64,000 nucleotides of DNA from Blastocystis sp. Blastoise (Eukaryota; Sar; Bigyra; Opalinata; Blastocystidae), in contig JBBPEB010000013.1 in the NCBI GenBank assembly GCA_039096225.1, positions 770,001 to 834,000 of the forward strand, given 5' to 3'. Every line of letters begins with the position of its first letter. Within the stretch, counting starts at the first letter, position 1. Shown here piece after piece: positions 23,791-37,810 of the stretch. The translations under genes were made by a program, and so were the position numbers. The notes under the pieces are model-generated. The model had not been told where the DNA came from. It saw only the letters and a program-made list of their open reading frames with translations, and ran no database searches.

Positions 23791-24494
23791 ATAAATAGTA
23801 TGATAAACTCTATACTATACCAAAAGACTGAAGGAAACTGTTTTGATACAGTGGATCTTGAATGTGTAAAGTCTATTTAAAAGTCACTTTTTCGAGTCAT
23901 TTATGATTAAAATAAGTATTTGAGACAACTGAAGAAATATTAACTTTTTAAACCATGTTTTATTAGTCAAAGTTAGAATGAATGCTGACTTTGTTATGAT
24001 TAAAGCTTTCTAATTCTTTTAAAAAGTATGAAAATGAGTTTAAATCATTATATTACGTTTATTTAAATAAATTTTATGAATTAAAAATACTCAAGAGTAC
24101 TTCACATTGTGACTCATTTCTAAAGTTGTTGACTTTAAAAACTCAAAAAATGCTTAAAACAGTTGTTTAATTATTTATAAATACAAAATATATTTTTAAA
24201 ATAATAAATAATATATAATAATACAAATTTCGTTTTTAGTATCTAAGAAATTCTTTTAGTTTTTTAAATATTATTAAAAAGAATCTAAAAGATACTTATA
24301 TCAGGAATTGAACCTGATTACAATCATTTACTGATTATAACTCCCCATATAGAGTATAAGAAATGTAATAAATAATAGATAATAAATAATAATAGATAAT
24401 AGATAATAAATAATAATATATAATAAATGATAAATAATAAATAACAATAGATAATAAATGATAAAAGATACAAAAAGCCAAACATATATGATTT
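23791..24494. other. Gene-free AT-rich stretch
   Basis: No coding region. It contains a tRNA-like fold on the minus strand (24295-24360) and a run of AATAATA/GATAATA words at 24362-24475. Confidence 0.5.
24295..24360 (-). tRNA. tRNA-like element, atypical (66 nt)
   Basis: Read on the minus strand it shows CTTATA/TATAAG end pairing and a T-arm TCAGG-TTCAATT-CCTGA. An anticodon-like arm TAATC-AGTAAAT-GATTG and a short CTC/GAG D-like arm with GGGG in the loop complete the fold. The linker normally at positions 8-9 is missing and the base before the putative anticodon is not U. It may be a degenerate, organelle-derived or tRNA-derived repeat sequence rather than a working tRNA. Confidence 0.3.
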
Positions 24495-24500
24495 TATGCA

Positions 24501-24547
24501 GCCGCGGTCCGGGGCCGTTAGGCACTGGACCTGCGGCGTGACCCTAG
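24501..24547 (+). mobile_element. Helitron-like 3' terminus (hairpin + CTAG)
   Basis: A GC-rich hairpin GCCGC-GGTCC (24501-24510) pairs with GGACC-(T)-GCGGC (24527-24537). Six bases later comes CTAG (24544-24547) followed by TTT. Hairpin-to-end distance is 10 nt, exactly as at 38318. Homology to the left inverted-repeat arm resumes only about 18 bp past this CTAG, as expected if an element ended here. The 5' end was not found. Confidence 0.5.
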
Positions 24548-24564
24548 TTTCATATCACGAAACA

Positions 24565-26762
24565 GATATTAATATCCTTAATTTAGCAGCCCAAAAGTAC
24601 GGTGTCTCACACATTTTTCGTATTATTGACTTTGTTATTAACTTTTATAAAATAAAAATAACATCAAAAAATCCGGAACACAATTCTAAAAATGACTGTT
24701 AAAGAAATTTTTCGAAAACTCTAAGTTTCTGGCTAAAAAACGCAAAAAACCATTTTCGCACAAAATTTTAACCAAAATTATTGGATTATTTTTATTTTAT
24801 CCAATATTTTTCATTTTTATGAAAACACACATTTTTCGTTTTTCATTTTTTATTGTTTTCTTATTTTTCCTATATCTATTCACATACTTTATATTTATTT
24901 TTATAAAATTAACTTTTATTGACGGGTTGGTCTTATATATAGTTTTGACGGGTAGATTCGTTTATATTTATGACTTGACAACATATCAATACACACATTA
25001 CTAACTTTAAACTCTAAAACCATTTCATATGTAATGAATATGACCTCAACTACTCTGAAACAACAATAATTCCTTTAAATAACGACAAAAGACAAACTGA
25101 TATCCAACACATTCCTTTTATATAAACTTATTTGAGCTGTTTTATATTTATTTAACTCTATATCCATCATAAATGTGTTTTATATTTGTCATATACTTTT
25201 TAATAAAGAAGTATTAGCTTTTAAAATTTTTTCTTCTTTGATACCCAATTTTGTGATCTTGATATTTCTGTCAATATTCAAAATATAAAAAAAGTAAAAA
25301 CATATCTTGAAACTAGATAACATAAATATGATGCATTTTTAATATTTTATCTAAATATTCAATATTGACTAAAATATCTACGTTTATATTAAAAACATAA
25401 AAATGAAAATTTTCTAAAAAGGGTATATTTTGTGATTGTGATTTCTCAGTCAATATTTTATAAAATAATAAAGTTAAAACATATTTAGATATAAGACAAC
25501 CAAAACATGATGCGTTTTTGTCACTTTTTTAAATAATTAAAAAATGATGTTACAGGAGACAATAGTTGAACTCAATAAAAAAATAAGGTTCGAAATTTTT
25601 CTCAAAACTTTTTTATTTGTTTTTTGTCAATATTCTCATCAATAATAAATATTTTTGACATTTGACTTCATATTGAATCACTAAATACCAAAATAAACAT
25701 ATTTTACAATTTTATTTTGTTTTTAAAAGACTTTGACAACAGATCACCAGACAATGTTAACTCAATAAACTCTTAAAACGTTTCAATTCGTGTTTAGAAT
25801 CATATATGGACACTTTGTGTGACTTATTTGAAAATTTTAAGACAACATGTTGAACTGATACAGACAATGTTTGTTCTAAAAAGTTAGTTATGAGTCATTA
25901 TGAGTTGTAAATGTCATAAATAAGCTTTAAATAAATAAATATGTTTTTATAAGTCTTTAATTAGTGAAATAAATCGTTTAAAAAAAGAAAATGTTTTTGA
26001 TACTATAATTTATTTTGACAATTTCTCCATCAATATTAATTTTTAAAAAATAAATAAAACTTATTTATAAAATAGATAACCTATAGTTTTAATATTTATA
26101 AAAATTTTATCTAAATATATAATAACTTTTGAGATAAAAAATTATATATGCAAAACATAAAAAAATTAATTTTTGAAAAAAGGGTATACTTTATAACATT
26201 AATTTCTCAGTCAATATTTAATTATTTTAAATAATTTTAACAAATAAATATAGAGAATAAAACATATTAATAATATAAGTTTTAATATTTAAAATTAATT
26301 AAGAAATGAGTTTAGTAGAGTCAATAGTATAACATGTTAAAAAACTGAAAATTGAAAAATCATTTTTCTAAAAATTTTCCGAAAGTTGACAAATCAAATT
26401 CATATTTGACAATTAATTTTTATATATTTGAAAACTAGAGTATATGTGTATTGCATTTCTAAAAGAAATAGTCAAAAGTGGAGTTGAGGAGTGAATGACA
26501 AACTGGACATGTTGGCTCTAAAGTTGTTAAAAAGTAGTCAAATATGTCTTGAAGGATACATATAGTCTAATGTGTAAATATTACGTCTAAATATCAAATT
26601 TTAAGGTTAAAACAGTTTTGAATTGTGTGTTTACGTGCCTTAAAACAAGAGATTCAATTCACTGTTTGTAAAATTAATTATTAGAGTGTTTAATACTGTT
26701 ATTAGTCAAAACATTATTGGAAATAAACGTGGTTGTTTTTTTACCTATGTGTCAAAATGTGT
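24565..26762 (-). repeat. Large inverted repeat, right arm (~2.2 kb)
   Basis: Reverse complement of about 16320-18513. The arm begins just beyond the CTAG at 24547 with ATTAATATCCTTAATTTAG. It ends near 26762, where 'TGTGTCAAAATGT' still matches the left arm but the following bases do not. It contains no gene. Confidence 0.85.
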
Positions 26763-27658
26763 ATACTTTTGATTAATAAAGATTAAAACTACTAGGCTGT
26801 AGTTATAGCGTTTATTACATAAATGGTTTTGCTTATCTAATATTATAGATACCCCAAATATATATATATTTTTACAATTTATTATTTATTAAAAGTGATT
26901 CCATATATGAGAATCATAAGTGAATAACAAACTATTACCAGCAGTACTTTATAGCATATTTAATATCAATGACCATGTTTGAGTCAGTCTTAAAAATAAG
27001 AATGCATTCTATAACATGTGTCAACATCATGTTTGTTCAGTTTAGTAAACTACAATGGCTGTAAACGATTACTATGACGTAGGAAGTCCTTTTTATTTTA
27101 TGATACTGACAATTCTTTACTCATTTACGTGTTTTTATTTATCTACTATAGATAAAGCGATTCAAATAGAAAATAAGAGTAAATATAATGCTATTCTAAA
27201 TATATATACTTTAAAAAAGCAATACTTTTCAAAATCTGGCTAAATACGGTTTTAGTAATTATAACTAAATTTAGACTTCACCACAATCAGGATTTACACA
27301 CACTACATGCTTCCATTTGAAGCTATAAAGTTATTTGATATGATACAAACAAATTGGCGGATTTTGTTCATAATTTCTACTACTATGCCTTTATATTTGC
27401 TTCTGTTGACTTCATGAATCAAACCAGTGTTAGATTTATAAAATGGATATATTCTTTTTAAATATTTATTTAAGAAAAGACATTTTAAAACTGATCTTCC
27501 AGCTGAAAGTTTGTTTTTTGAAGGTCATCTACTAAAACAAAAACATGGGGAAAAAGATTTTTTTCACTCTATTATTTATTATTAACAAGAATATAAGAAC
27601 TATTATCTTATAAATAATATCTTCTGTCAAAGAAAAACATATATATTAATAAGCTATC
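26763..27658. other. Region upstream of the Helitron gene; possible 5' end of the element
   Basis: Homology to the inverted repeat stops at about 26762, and the first Helitron-gene exon starts at 27659. The 5' terminus (TC after an A) and promoter of the Helitron are expected here, but I could not identify them. A short inverted repeat TATCTA...TAGATA is at about 26836-26853. Confidence 0.35.
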
Positions 27659-28453
27659 ATGACATTTGGCAAAGAGTATTCAAAGAAAAAGCAACACAAA
27701 GAAGATATGCAACAACGCAGATCTCAAAGCTGTATGTTTTTCTTATATATCTTACCATTCTGTCACATATTTTATTATATATATCAATATATTCATGTTT
27801 TATCTTTACATGTATATAGCTCAGCAAGAAATAGATGTATCTCAGGTTTCAACAACAACTGAAGGTATATTCTTATACTCCATTATTCTAAATATATAAT
27901 GTATCTTTAGAATCAGCAGAATCAGTTAATATTGATAAACAGAGGGACAATAAGAAGTCAGAAGATTTAGAGTCTCAAGACAATGCAGCTCAAAATCCAA
28001 CTGGGAGTGAAGCTAAACGTAACAATAGCAATATTGCAACAATTGCATCAGGTATATATATTTTATTTCTTTATTATAATTTTTTTAACAACACGAATGT
28101 TTTAAATATTTTTATTTTTTATATTATATAGTAATGGATTCAATGATTCTATCTATAAGTCAATCGTCAACTCAAGAAAACAGTCATGTTATAGAGAGTA
28201 TATATATATCATAATAATTATTAATATTGCATTCATTATTGTCAATTATAATTAACATTATTATTCATATAAAGATAATAACAATGTTTTATATATTATT
28301 TTTATTTTATTTATATATATATATATATTTTCAATATTTTATTTTATTATTATCTTTGTTATTACTTTATATATATAATTACTATTCTTATACTTATTAC
28401 TTAGAACAAATAAGTAAGACAACAGATGATTTAATGGCTACAAATAAAGATGG

Positions 28454-28523
<70 letters not shown>

Positions 28524-29556
28524 TATAGCAACAAATAAAGTAGAAAACGTGGGAATAGAAAGTATTTACCATTATTAATCATAAATATATCTAAACTATA
28601 TATAATAATAATATAATCATAATTTTTTAAATATTATATTAAATGAATACTGTATATATATATATATATATTTAGAAAAAAAAAGCAGACCAAAATAAAT
28701 TATTATCTTCTTCAAAAGAATCTATTGATGAATCGTCACTTATTCTTCCATTACCATTATCAAAAATGAAACATTATAAACCTATATCACTTCCTGATCT
28801 TTCACCTGTGCGAGAATGTATATATAATTTACTGTGATTACTTTCTTTTAGAAATTCTTACTATTTCATTAATTATCCGCTATTATAATATAAGTATAAT
28901 TTCAAATCTCGCTACTCTTATTATTATTTAGGTAATAAAAATAATTCTGTAAGTAAAAAGATTTCGGATTTGAATAAGCCTTCAAAAGATATTGGTATTA
29001 AATCAAAATCAAATAACAATGATTTATTAAATAACAAGAAATGTACCAATAGTACAGTTAGTATATAATTATTACTTATTTTTTATAATACTTATTTTTG
29101 TATAGGTGATAAAAATATTCAGGAAAATAAGGAGTTACTTGGCAATAATAAACCTTCAAATACTCCCAGTAGTATGTACAATAGAATATATGTTTATTAA
29201 TTCTCATATTATTATTTCTATTATTGTTACTAAAGTATTCTATTGTTATTTATTTTCATTATATCTACTATTGTTCCTATCATAATATTCTATTATTATA
29301 ATTTATTTCTTTATTAGTATTATTTCTCGATACATTATAAGCAAATATCTATTAATATAAAAATGATTACATTAAATATTTAACTCAATATATAACTATA
29401 TTATTATTCATTTATTATTTTTTTTTATTATATCTTATATTAATTATTTATTTTATATTCTAATACTGATATATCTATTACTGTAATATATAGGTATTAA
29501 AAATAAAAACAGCATTGTAGAAGCACCTAAAACCAATAACATTTCATCATTGAATA

Positions 29557-29607
<51 letters not shown>

Positions 29608-32600
29608 AAAAACAATTCATTTTAGATATACAAAAAAGTAATACGAATATGGTTTCTTCTCAAATATTAAATTCATCTCAACGTATACATTTTTATTTAT
29701 TTCTACTATTATTATATATTTATGTTTATGTGATAATTATTTTGTAATAATTATTCTTTATTTCTTAAATAGTATTATTACAATTTTTCTATATTATTAT
29801 TATATTTTTATTTATCAAAATATGTACAATTATTAGTATATTCAAATAAAAATAATCATCATGAAACATTTATATTTATATTATATTAATACTAATGAAT
29901 ATATTATTTCTTTTTTCTTTATACATTTATAGGTATTCATGATAAAAGTTATAATAATAGATATAAAGAAGATAAAACTCCTAGCGGTATTGATTCAAAT
30001 GAAAGGAATAAAGAAAAAATAAATAGTGATAAAGATTATTTAGGTATATTATTTAAATATATATATATAAGATAATATCTATAGTTCATTCTAAATTTAT
30101 AGATATAGATCAATCAGACTGTGGTAATTTTTATATTTGATAATAATTTTTATTACTTTTCTTATAAATATATAGATGAATATCCAGTTCTTCACAGTTT
30201 TTCTTCTGCTCCTCCTCTTGAATCATCTAAACAAATAGGTATGAATATATATATATATATATATATATTTTCTATATTGTAAATTTTATATTGAAATTAT
30301 TTTTTTATTTTTTTTATATGAATTATAGGTATAAATAATGACGATAAAAATGATAATCCAATTGAATTTAAAAAGATATTAAGTTTATCAGATTATGTCT
30401 CTTTTAAACAAAAAGAAAGGAAAGAAGCTATTGATGTAACTAATACTACTACTAATAATTCAAAAGATATATATAATTCTTCTAATATTACTTCTGCTTC
30501 TGATAATAAACTTAATGAAAATTCAGCGAAAGATGGATCGGCGGAAAAGAAAAATAAGAAACATAAAAAAGCAAAGAAACACAAATATGGAAATATATCA
30601 AACCAAAATTGTAATACTAATCTGAATACGAAGAATTTCTCAAAATATGGTGTTAGTATATCTAACAAAGGCTATAAAAATGCAACAAATAGAATAGAAT
30701 TCGATAGAAGTACTATGCTGAGCGTTAGTGGGATGCATTATTCTAAAGAAATACTTAATGATTTAATTCCACAAACTCTAGAAGTTTTATCGAAGGTTTT
30801 TGGCTTTACAAATTCAGGTAAGTAATAACATTAATTTCATATAGTAATATATATATATATAATGTTTCATGAATATGTTGGTTTATTATTATTATTTCTA
30901 TGACTATTATGACTATTATGACTATTATAATTATTTTTATGACTATTCTTATGGATATTTTTATGACTATTTTAATGATTATTTTTATGACTTTTTTCAT
31001 TATTATTTCCATGATTATTATGATTATGACTATTTGAATGATTATTTTAATGATGATTTTAATGATTATTTTTATGATTATATATTTCTTCAGATTCTCT
31101 TAATGAGAATAATCATGGGAATGTCACAAATGAAATAATACTTAGAAATCAAAGCTCTTTATTCAGTTTTAGATCAAATGATGATTCCACTTTGGAATCA
31201 AAGATCGATAATAATAAAACAATAAAAAGAACAGCAAGAAATGATATGAAAGCAAAACTTTTGAAAACATTTTTGGAGAATAGTGACTCTGATAGTATGT
31301 ACTAATTAAATATATATTTCATATTATAATTTTATTTATTTAATTGTTAATTAATTATTTTCTATATTTATTTTTATTAACCTTTTTTTTTTTGAATGTT
31401 TTCAAATTAAATGATTGTTTTTTAAATTAATGAATAAAATTTTAGTTTTTAAAACATTAAAAATATATTACAACATAAGAAATGTTTATATAATAATTTC
31501 CATAGTCAGTTTTTAACATGTTTTACTTTTTTTTTCTTTTATTAGGATTTTTCTTTCATTTAACAATATTTTTAGACTATTCAATAATATATATAGGTGA
31601 AAAAAATAAAAACAAAAAAATATCAATTAATGATACTGAAAAACATGTTTTATCGACACAGTTGTTCCCTGATTTAATGAGTAATAAAGAGATATTGCAA
31701 AGAAGTTTAACACATTATGAACCTAGCTTAACTAATAGAGATTCAAATGAATATAATAATAATAGAAATGATAAAAAATATTTTATAGTATCTAATCTCA
31801 ATAAAACAGATGACAATGAATGTATTTGTTCTGATTATCAATCGGTAATCGAAAACAATGATGACACTGAATTTAACAAAAATGTTACTGATAACTTTGA
31901 GTTCCAAATTAATAATGGTATACACGATTTAATTGATGATGACTTTCATGATGAAAAAAATGTTGAAGATTTAAATCAGGATAAAGAAACTATTAATAGT
32001 AACAACTCACAAAATAATACTTTTCCAACTTATAACAACATTATTGATTCCAATGACTTAAATTTGACAGTACATTTGGAAGATATAAATATCACAAACA
32101 ATAATATAATTGAAAATAGAGAAAAATCATCATCTGAATCAATAATCAATGACGAAGCACTTGCTTTATATAATAACATGGATATTATTGATATGAATAA
32201 TAGTATCTCTAGGAACTTAAATGACATAACGACATCTAATGTTAATGATCATTCTGAAGTAACTATTAATGATGAAAATATGATAGAAATGAATGACGTT
32301 GAAAATAGGATAATAATAGTACCTCATAGTGTAAATAACTTAATAGAATTGGATAATAATAATATAAACGAAGAAAATGTTGCTAACAGCATAAATTTAC
32401 TAAGTGAACAAAACGATGATTACATAATAAATAATCATGATATTAGTGATCAATTAACTAATGATGAGAATAATCAAAATCTATCAAGTAATTACAACTT
32501 TAATTATATTTTTTTGTTTTTATAACAGTTTTTTTTAATATAAATATATATTATATGTTTGATATAATTATGAATTATAAATAATAATATATAGATATAC

Positions 32601-35600
32601 TTCTAGACAATAACGATGAATTAAATAATTTAATTTTTACAAGAAGAGACATTTTGGCTTTTTCTCCAATAAGTATGAATAATAGTAATATATTGTTTTT
32701 AAATATGAATCTTGAAAAATATTAAACAATTCTTTTATATATAGGAAGCTCATATCAAATAATTGATGAAAATGATAATAAGTATGACTATTATGACTTG
32801 GGTAAAATGATATTTAAATGTTCATGTTGTAATGCTTTACATTTTGAACATGAAAGAAACAACTTTAAGTTTTCAACTAATTATGATACAACATTTTTTG
32901 AAGAACCATCAAATTCATATAATGATACAATAAATAATACAATAATATATACAAAAAGAAGAAGACAATGGACACTTGACACAGAAGGAAATATTATATT
33001 AAAGAATAGTCAATATAGTGGTTGTTGTCGTAGTGGAAAAGTACGTTTAGGTTCATTATCAGAGCCAGATATATCAATACAAAACTTATTGAATGATAAT
33101 ACAGATTCTTCAAAACAATTTAAGAAAGATATTCGTAGGTATAATAATTCAATAGCTTTTGCTTCTATGTCATGTACTGATACACAAACAAGATTAGATA
33201 ATAATGGAATATATTTCTATAAAGTACATGGAAATATATATCATTCTATGGCAGATTTATATCCTCCTGAAGGTATTACTCCTAATTATAATCAAATATA
33301 TATTTATGATCAAGAAGAAGCTTTTCAACTTCGATCAAATAATCAATATTATGATAATTTAAATACAGAAATAATGAGAGTATTACATAATTCATTATTA
33401 AATAATGAATTAATGAATGCTTTTAAGACATTACATGAAGAAGTAACTACTGCTACAAATAATAATAATAATCTTCATATATCACAAGTAGATGTTTCAT
33501 TAAAATTCAAAACATTACATTCAGATGATCAAAGAAGATATAATACTCCTTCTGCTTCTCATGAAATAGCACTTATAGTTCCTATTAATTCTATGGAAAC
33601 ATTTCCTCATACAGAATTTAGATGCTATCCAAGAATTCATCTTAATAATAATAATAATACAAATCATATGAATATGAATGAAGAAATAAGACAACATTTC
33701 ACAAGAATGAAATATGATAATCCATTTTGTGATCCTATGGTTTATCCTATATTTTATCCCACAGGAATTCCATTATTTATTCTTGCATCTAAAAGTGAGT
33801 TAAGAAGAAATCCTAATTATATTCCAAGAAGAAATAATAATATAGAAATACATTCTCAAATCAATTCAAATACAATAGAAAATACTAACATTCAAGTAGA
33901 ACAAATAGAAAGAGAATCAAATAGAAATAGTAGATATAATAATAGAAATCAATTATTAGATAATGAAGAAGATGAAATAGATAATGATGATAGAGAGTCT
34001 TCAAGACAAACTCATGATGATTTTTCAAAATCAATTACTTTATTAGCTAATTATCAACAATTTAATAATGAAGGATATCCTATAGATTTAATAGGAAATC
34101 CTGTATATGAGAAATCATCTTTTACTTTAAAAGATTTTTATTCTTTTCTTTGTTTTCCAAGATCATTTCCTAATAAGAATTATTTCTTATCAGGAGGAAA
34201 ATTATTCTTACAATATATTGTAGATGCTTATTCTAAAATAGAAGAACAACGATTATCATTTATAGAAATGAATCAATCAAAATTAAGAGCAGAATCTTAT
34301 AATGTGTTACGACAATATAATCAGAGAAGAAGAGAACAAGTAACAGATGAAGAAGTAACAAATGGAATAGGAAAACCTATTATATTAAATAGTGGTTTTG
34401 TAGGAGGACCTAGATATATGAAAGGAGCTTATTTAGATGCAATGACAATAGTAAGATATTATGGTAAACCAGATTATTTTATTACTTTTACATGTAATCC
34501 AAAATGGAAAGAAATAGTAGATAATTTATATCCTAATCAAGAAGCATGGGAAAGACCTGATTTAGTTTGTAGAGTATTTGCAATTAAATTGAAATATTTA
34601 TATCATTTATTAAAAGATGAGAATGTATTTGGTAAAGCACAAGCTATTACTTATACTGTTGAATTTCAAAAGAGAGGATTACCTCATGCTCATATCTTAT
34701 TGAATGTTGAACAACAAGATAAAATACATGATACTAATGAACTTGATTCTATTATATGTGCTTATCTTCCTGATGAAGAAAAGAATCCTAGATTATTTAA
34801 AATAGTAAGTACAATGAATATACATGGTCCTCATGTATCTAATTCTCCATGTTTAGATTCTCATGGAATATGTAAGAAAGGATTTCCTAAACCATTTCAA
34901 GAATGTACTACAATTCCTAATGATTCTTATCCTTTATATTTTAGACCAAATGATGGAAGAAAAGTAGTATTTCATCGTACTAATGGTGATTTAGAAGCTA
35001 CTAATGAATATGTTGTTCCATATAATCCATATTTATCACTCAAATTAGAAGCACATATTAATGTTGAAGCAGTTTATAGTTTACATACAGTAAAATATCT
35101 ATATAAATATACAACAAAAGGTCATGATTCAATGAGAGCTGAATTATCAGCTTCTTCAAATGAAACAAATAATAATGAAGTTAAACAATATTTAGATGCA
35201 AGATATATATCATCAACTGAAGCAGTTTGGAGAATATTAGGATTTCCTATAGTACAATCAAATATAGCTGTTCAAATATTATTGATTCATGATGAGAATG
35301 ATAAGAATATAGTATATACAGATGGTTCAGAAGAACAAGCAGAAGAAATACAAGGAAATAAATTATCTATGTTAGAAGCATATTTCAAAGCAAATGATGA
35401 TTTAAATAATCATTTATATGTTCCTACTTTAGAAGAACCAGAGTTTATGACATATGATATGTTTCCTCAATATTATACATGGTGTAAAGGAGAACATATA
35501 TGGAAACCAAGACAAAAGAATTCGAAGACACTTGGAAGAATACCTTATATAAATCCAACTAATAAAGAAGCATTTTGTTTAAAATTATTATTAACTCATG

Positions 35601-37621
35601 TAAATAGACCAACAAGTTTTGAATCATTAAGAATGTATGATGGAGAATTACCTTATCCAACTTATGAAGGAGTATGTATAGCAAGAGGATTATTAGATGA
35701 TACTAATGAATATAGACATATATTAGATGAAGTAATGCATGATTGTCATCCTTCTCAATTACGATTAGTATTTGCTTTATTATTTGTATATTATAATATT
35801 ACTGATAAAGCAATGGATTTATGGAATGAATTTAAATATGAAATGATTTCTGATATATATTATCAATATACAATAGATCATTTTACTATAAATGAACGTA
35901 TTAATCATTCTCTTTCAACTGATCCTGATATTATTGATCAAGATCCTATTGTAATCAATTATTGTTATCCAAGAGCTTTATATAATATCAAAACATTAAT
36001 AGAATCAAATGGAGGTAAATATACTAATATGCCTACTATTCAATATACTTCACATTTTAATCCTAATAGTGGTGTTTCTACATTAGAATTTTATGATTTT
36101 GATGTTGCACATAGAGAAGCAGAAAGAAATTATCAAATGTTAAATAGAGAACAAAAAGAAATATTTGATAGAATTATGGTATCTGTTAATAATACTCAAC
36201 CTCATAATAATAATATGTTCTTTATTGATGGTCCTGGTGGAACTGGAAAAACATTCTTATATAATACTTTGATCAAGATGATTCGTACAAGAGAAAAACC
36301 TGTATTAGCTGTTGCATTCACAGGAATAGCAGCTACTTTATTATCAGGAGGAAGTACTTCTCATTCTGTATTTGGATTACCACTTGATCTAAATGAAATG
36401 TCTATTTCACATATAACAAGAAGTAGTGCAAAAGCAAATGATTTAAGAAAATGTGCTATTATTATTTGGGATGAAGCACCTATGGCTTCTATTTATGCTT
36501 TAGAAGTTCTTGATAATTTATTACATGATTTATTTAGTTCAATAGATTCTGAAGATCCATGTCTTCAATATCCTTTTGTTGGTAAAACTATTGTTTTAGG
36601 TGGAGATTTTAGACAATGTTTACCAGTAGTTAAAAATGGAAATGAATCATCTACTGTTGGTGTATGTTTGAAAAGATTTAAATATTGGAATAATTTTATA
36701 CAATGTCATTTAGTTCAGAATATGAGAGCAGATAGAGATGCTTTAGATTTTAAAGAATGGTTAATGAAAGTAGGAAATGGTGAACGATTAAATAATGAAT
36801 CTGATTTGAATGATAATATTGTAGAAATACCTTCACAATGTATAAGTACAGAAAATTTATATAAAGAGATATGGGAGAATATACTTCATAATAGAAATAT
36901 TTTATCAGAACAACATAGAAAAGATTTATCTGAGAATTGTATTTTATGTTGTACGAATGAAGATACTTTTGATATAAATGAGAAAGTATTAGATTTAATA
37001 CCTTCTTCAGAATCAGAAAAAATATATTATAGTTTTGATACTTTAGAAGATGAAATAGTTAATGATTCTGAAAGAGCTGCTTATTCTCCTGAATTTCTTA
37101 ATACTCTTCTTCCTCAAGGATTTCCTCCTCATAAATTAAGATTAAGAAAAGGCTGTATTATTATGTTATTGAGAAATCTTAATATAAAGAAGGGTTTATG
37201 TAATGGAACAAGATTAGTTGTTCTTGAAACATTAAATAATGTTATTCGTGCTCAATTATTAAATAAGCCAGATAATTTATTACCTGGTGAAGATATTGTA
37301 TTTATTCCAAGAATCAGTTTAATTACTTCAGATGATTCACTTCCTACTAAGATGAGAAGAAAACAATTTCCTGTTCGATTAGCTTTTGCTATGACTATTA
37401 ATAAATCACAAGGTCAAACATTTAAAAATGTTGGATTATATTTAAAGAGACCTGTATTTAGTCATGGTCAATTATATGTTGCTTTTAGTAGAGTTCGTTC
37501 TTTTAATGGTTTACATATTTATGCTGAAAATTGTAATAACAATAATCAAGGACATCTTAGTAAAGACTATCCTAATAAGGTATTTACGACTAATTGCATT
37601 TTTGATGGAGTTTTAAATTAG
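27659..37621 (+). CDS. Helitron transposase: HUH Rep nuclease plus Pif1-family helicase, 19 exons
   Basis: Helitron Rep/Hel proteins nick, unwind and copy the element by a rolling-circle-like mechanism in the nucleus. Exons: 27659-27731, 27820-27864, 27911-28051, 28132-28197, 28405-28452, 28529-28561, about 28686-28817, 28932-29060, 29106-29171, 29494-29556, 29626-29682, 29933-30043, 30103-30123, 30176-30238, 30329-30817, 31094-31294, 31597-32487, 32595-32672, 32745-37621. They join in frame to 2527 aa, and all 18 introns are phase 1. The first ~900 residues are Asn/Ser/Lys-rich and low complexity. The last exon holds a Cys cluster (FKCSCC), the HUH motif HAH (34685-34693), the paired tyrosines of YLYKY (35096 and 35108), Walker A GPGGTGKT (36230-36253), Walker B WDEAP, and NKSQGQT. 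I saw no internal stop, so the element could be active. The exon 6/7 junction is the least certain. Confidence 0.88.
28453..28528. repeat. (TA)n intron in the Helitron gene
   Basis: The intron between exons 28405-28452 and 28529-28561 is almost entirely TA repeat with a minimal acceptor TTTATAG. Confidence 0.9.
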
Positions 37622-37810
37622 TTATTGTTTTATTTGTTTTATTTGTTTTTTGATTTCTTTTATATTTGTTATTGTCTGTTAATATATTTGTTTTTATTTA
37701 TTATTTTTCTCTTTTCAATTTTTATTTGTTGTCTTAAAAGTTAAATATAGAATATTCTATTGTTTTGTTAAAACTTAAAAACCAAAAACTAAAAATAGAT
37801 ATTTTAAAAT

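Noticed and set aside
30393-30668. Minus-strand 91-residue open frame
   Set aside because: It is a shadow of the Helitron-gene exon 30329-30817, which joins in frame with its neighbours.
30869-31138. Tyr/Asp-rich open frame (YDYYDYY) that might extend the Helitron protein
   Set aside because: It is in a different frame from the flanking exons and lies in an intron with good GTAAG donor and TTCAG acceptor. It reflects a degenerate TATGACTATT repeat.
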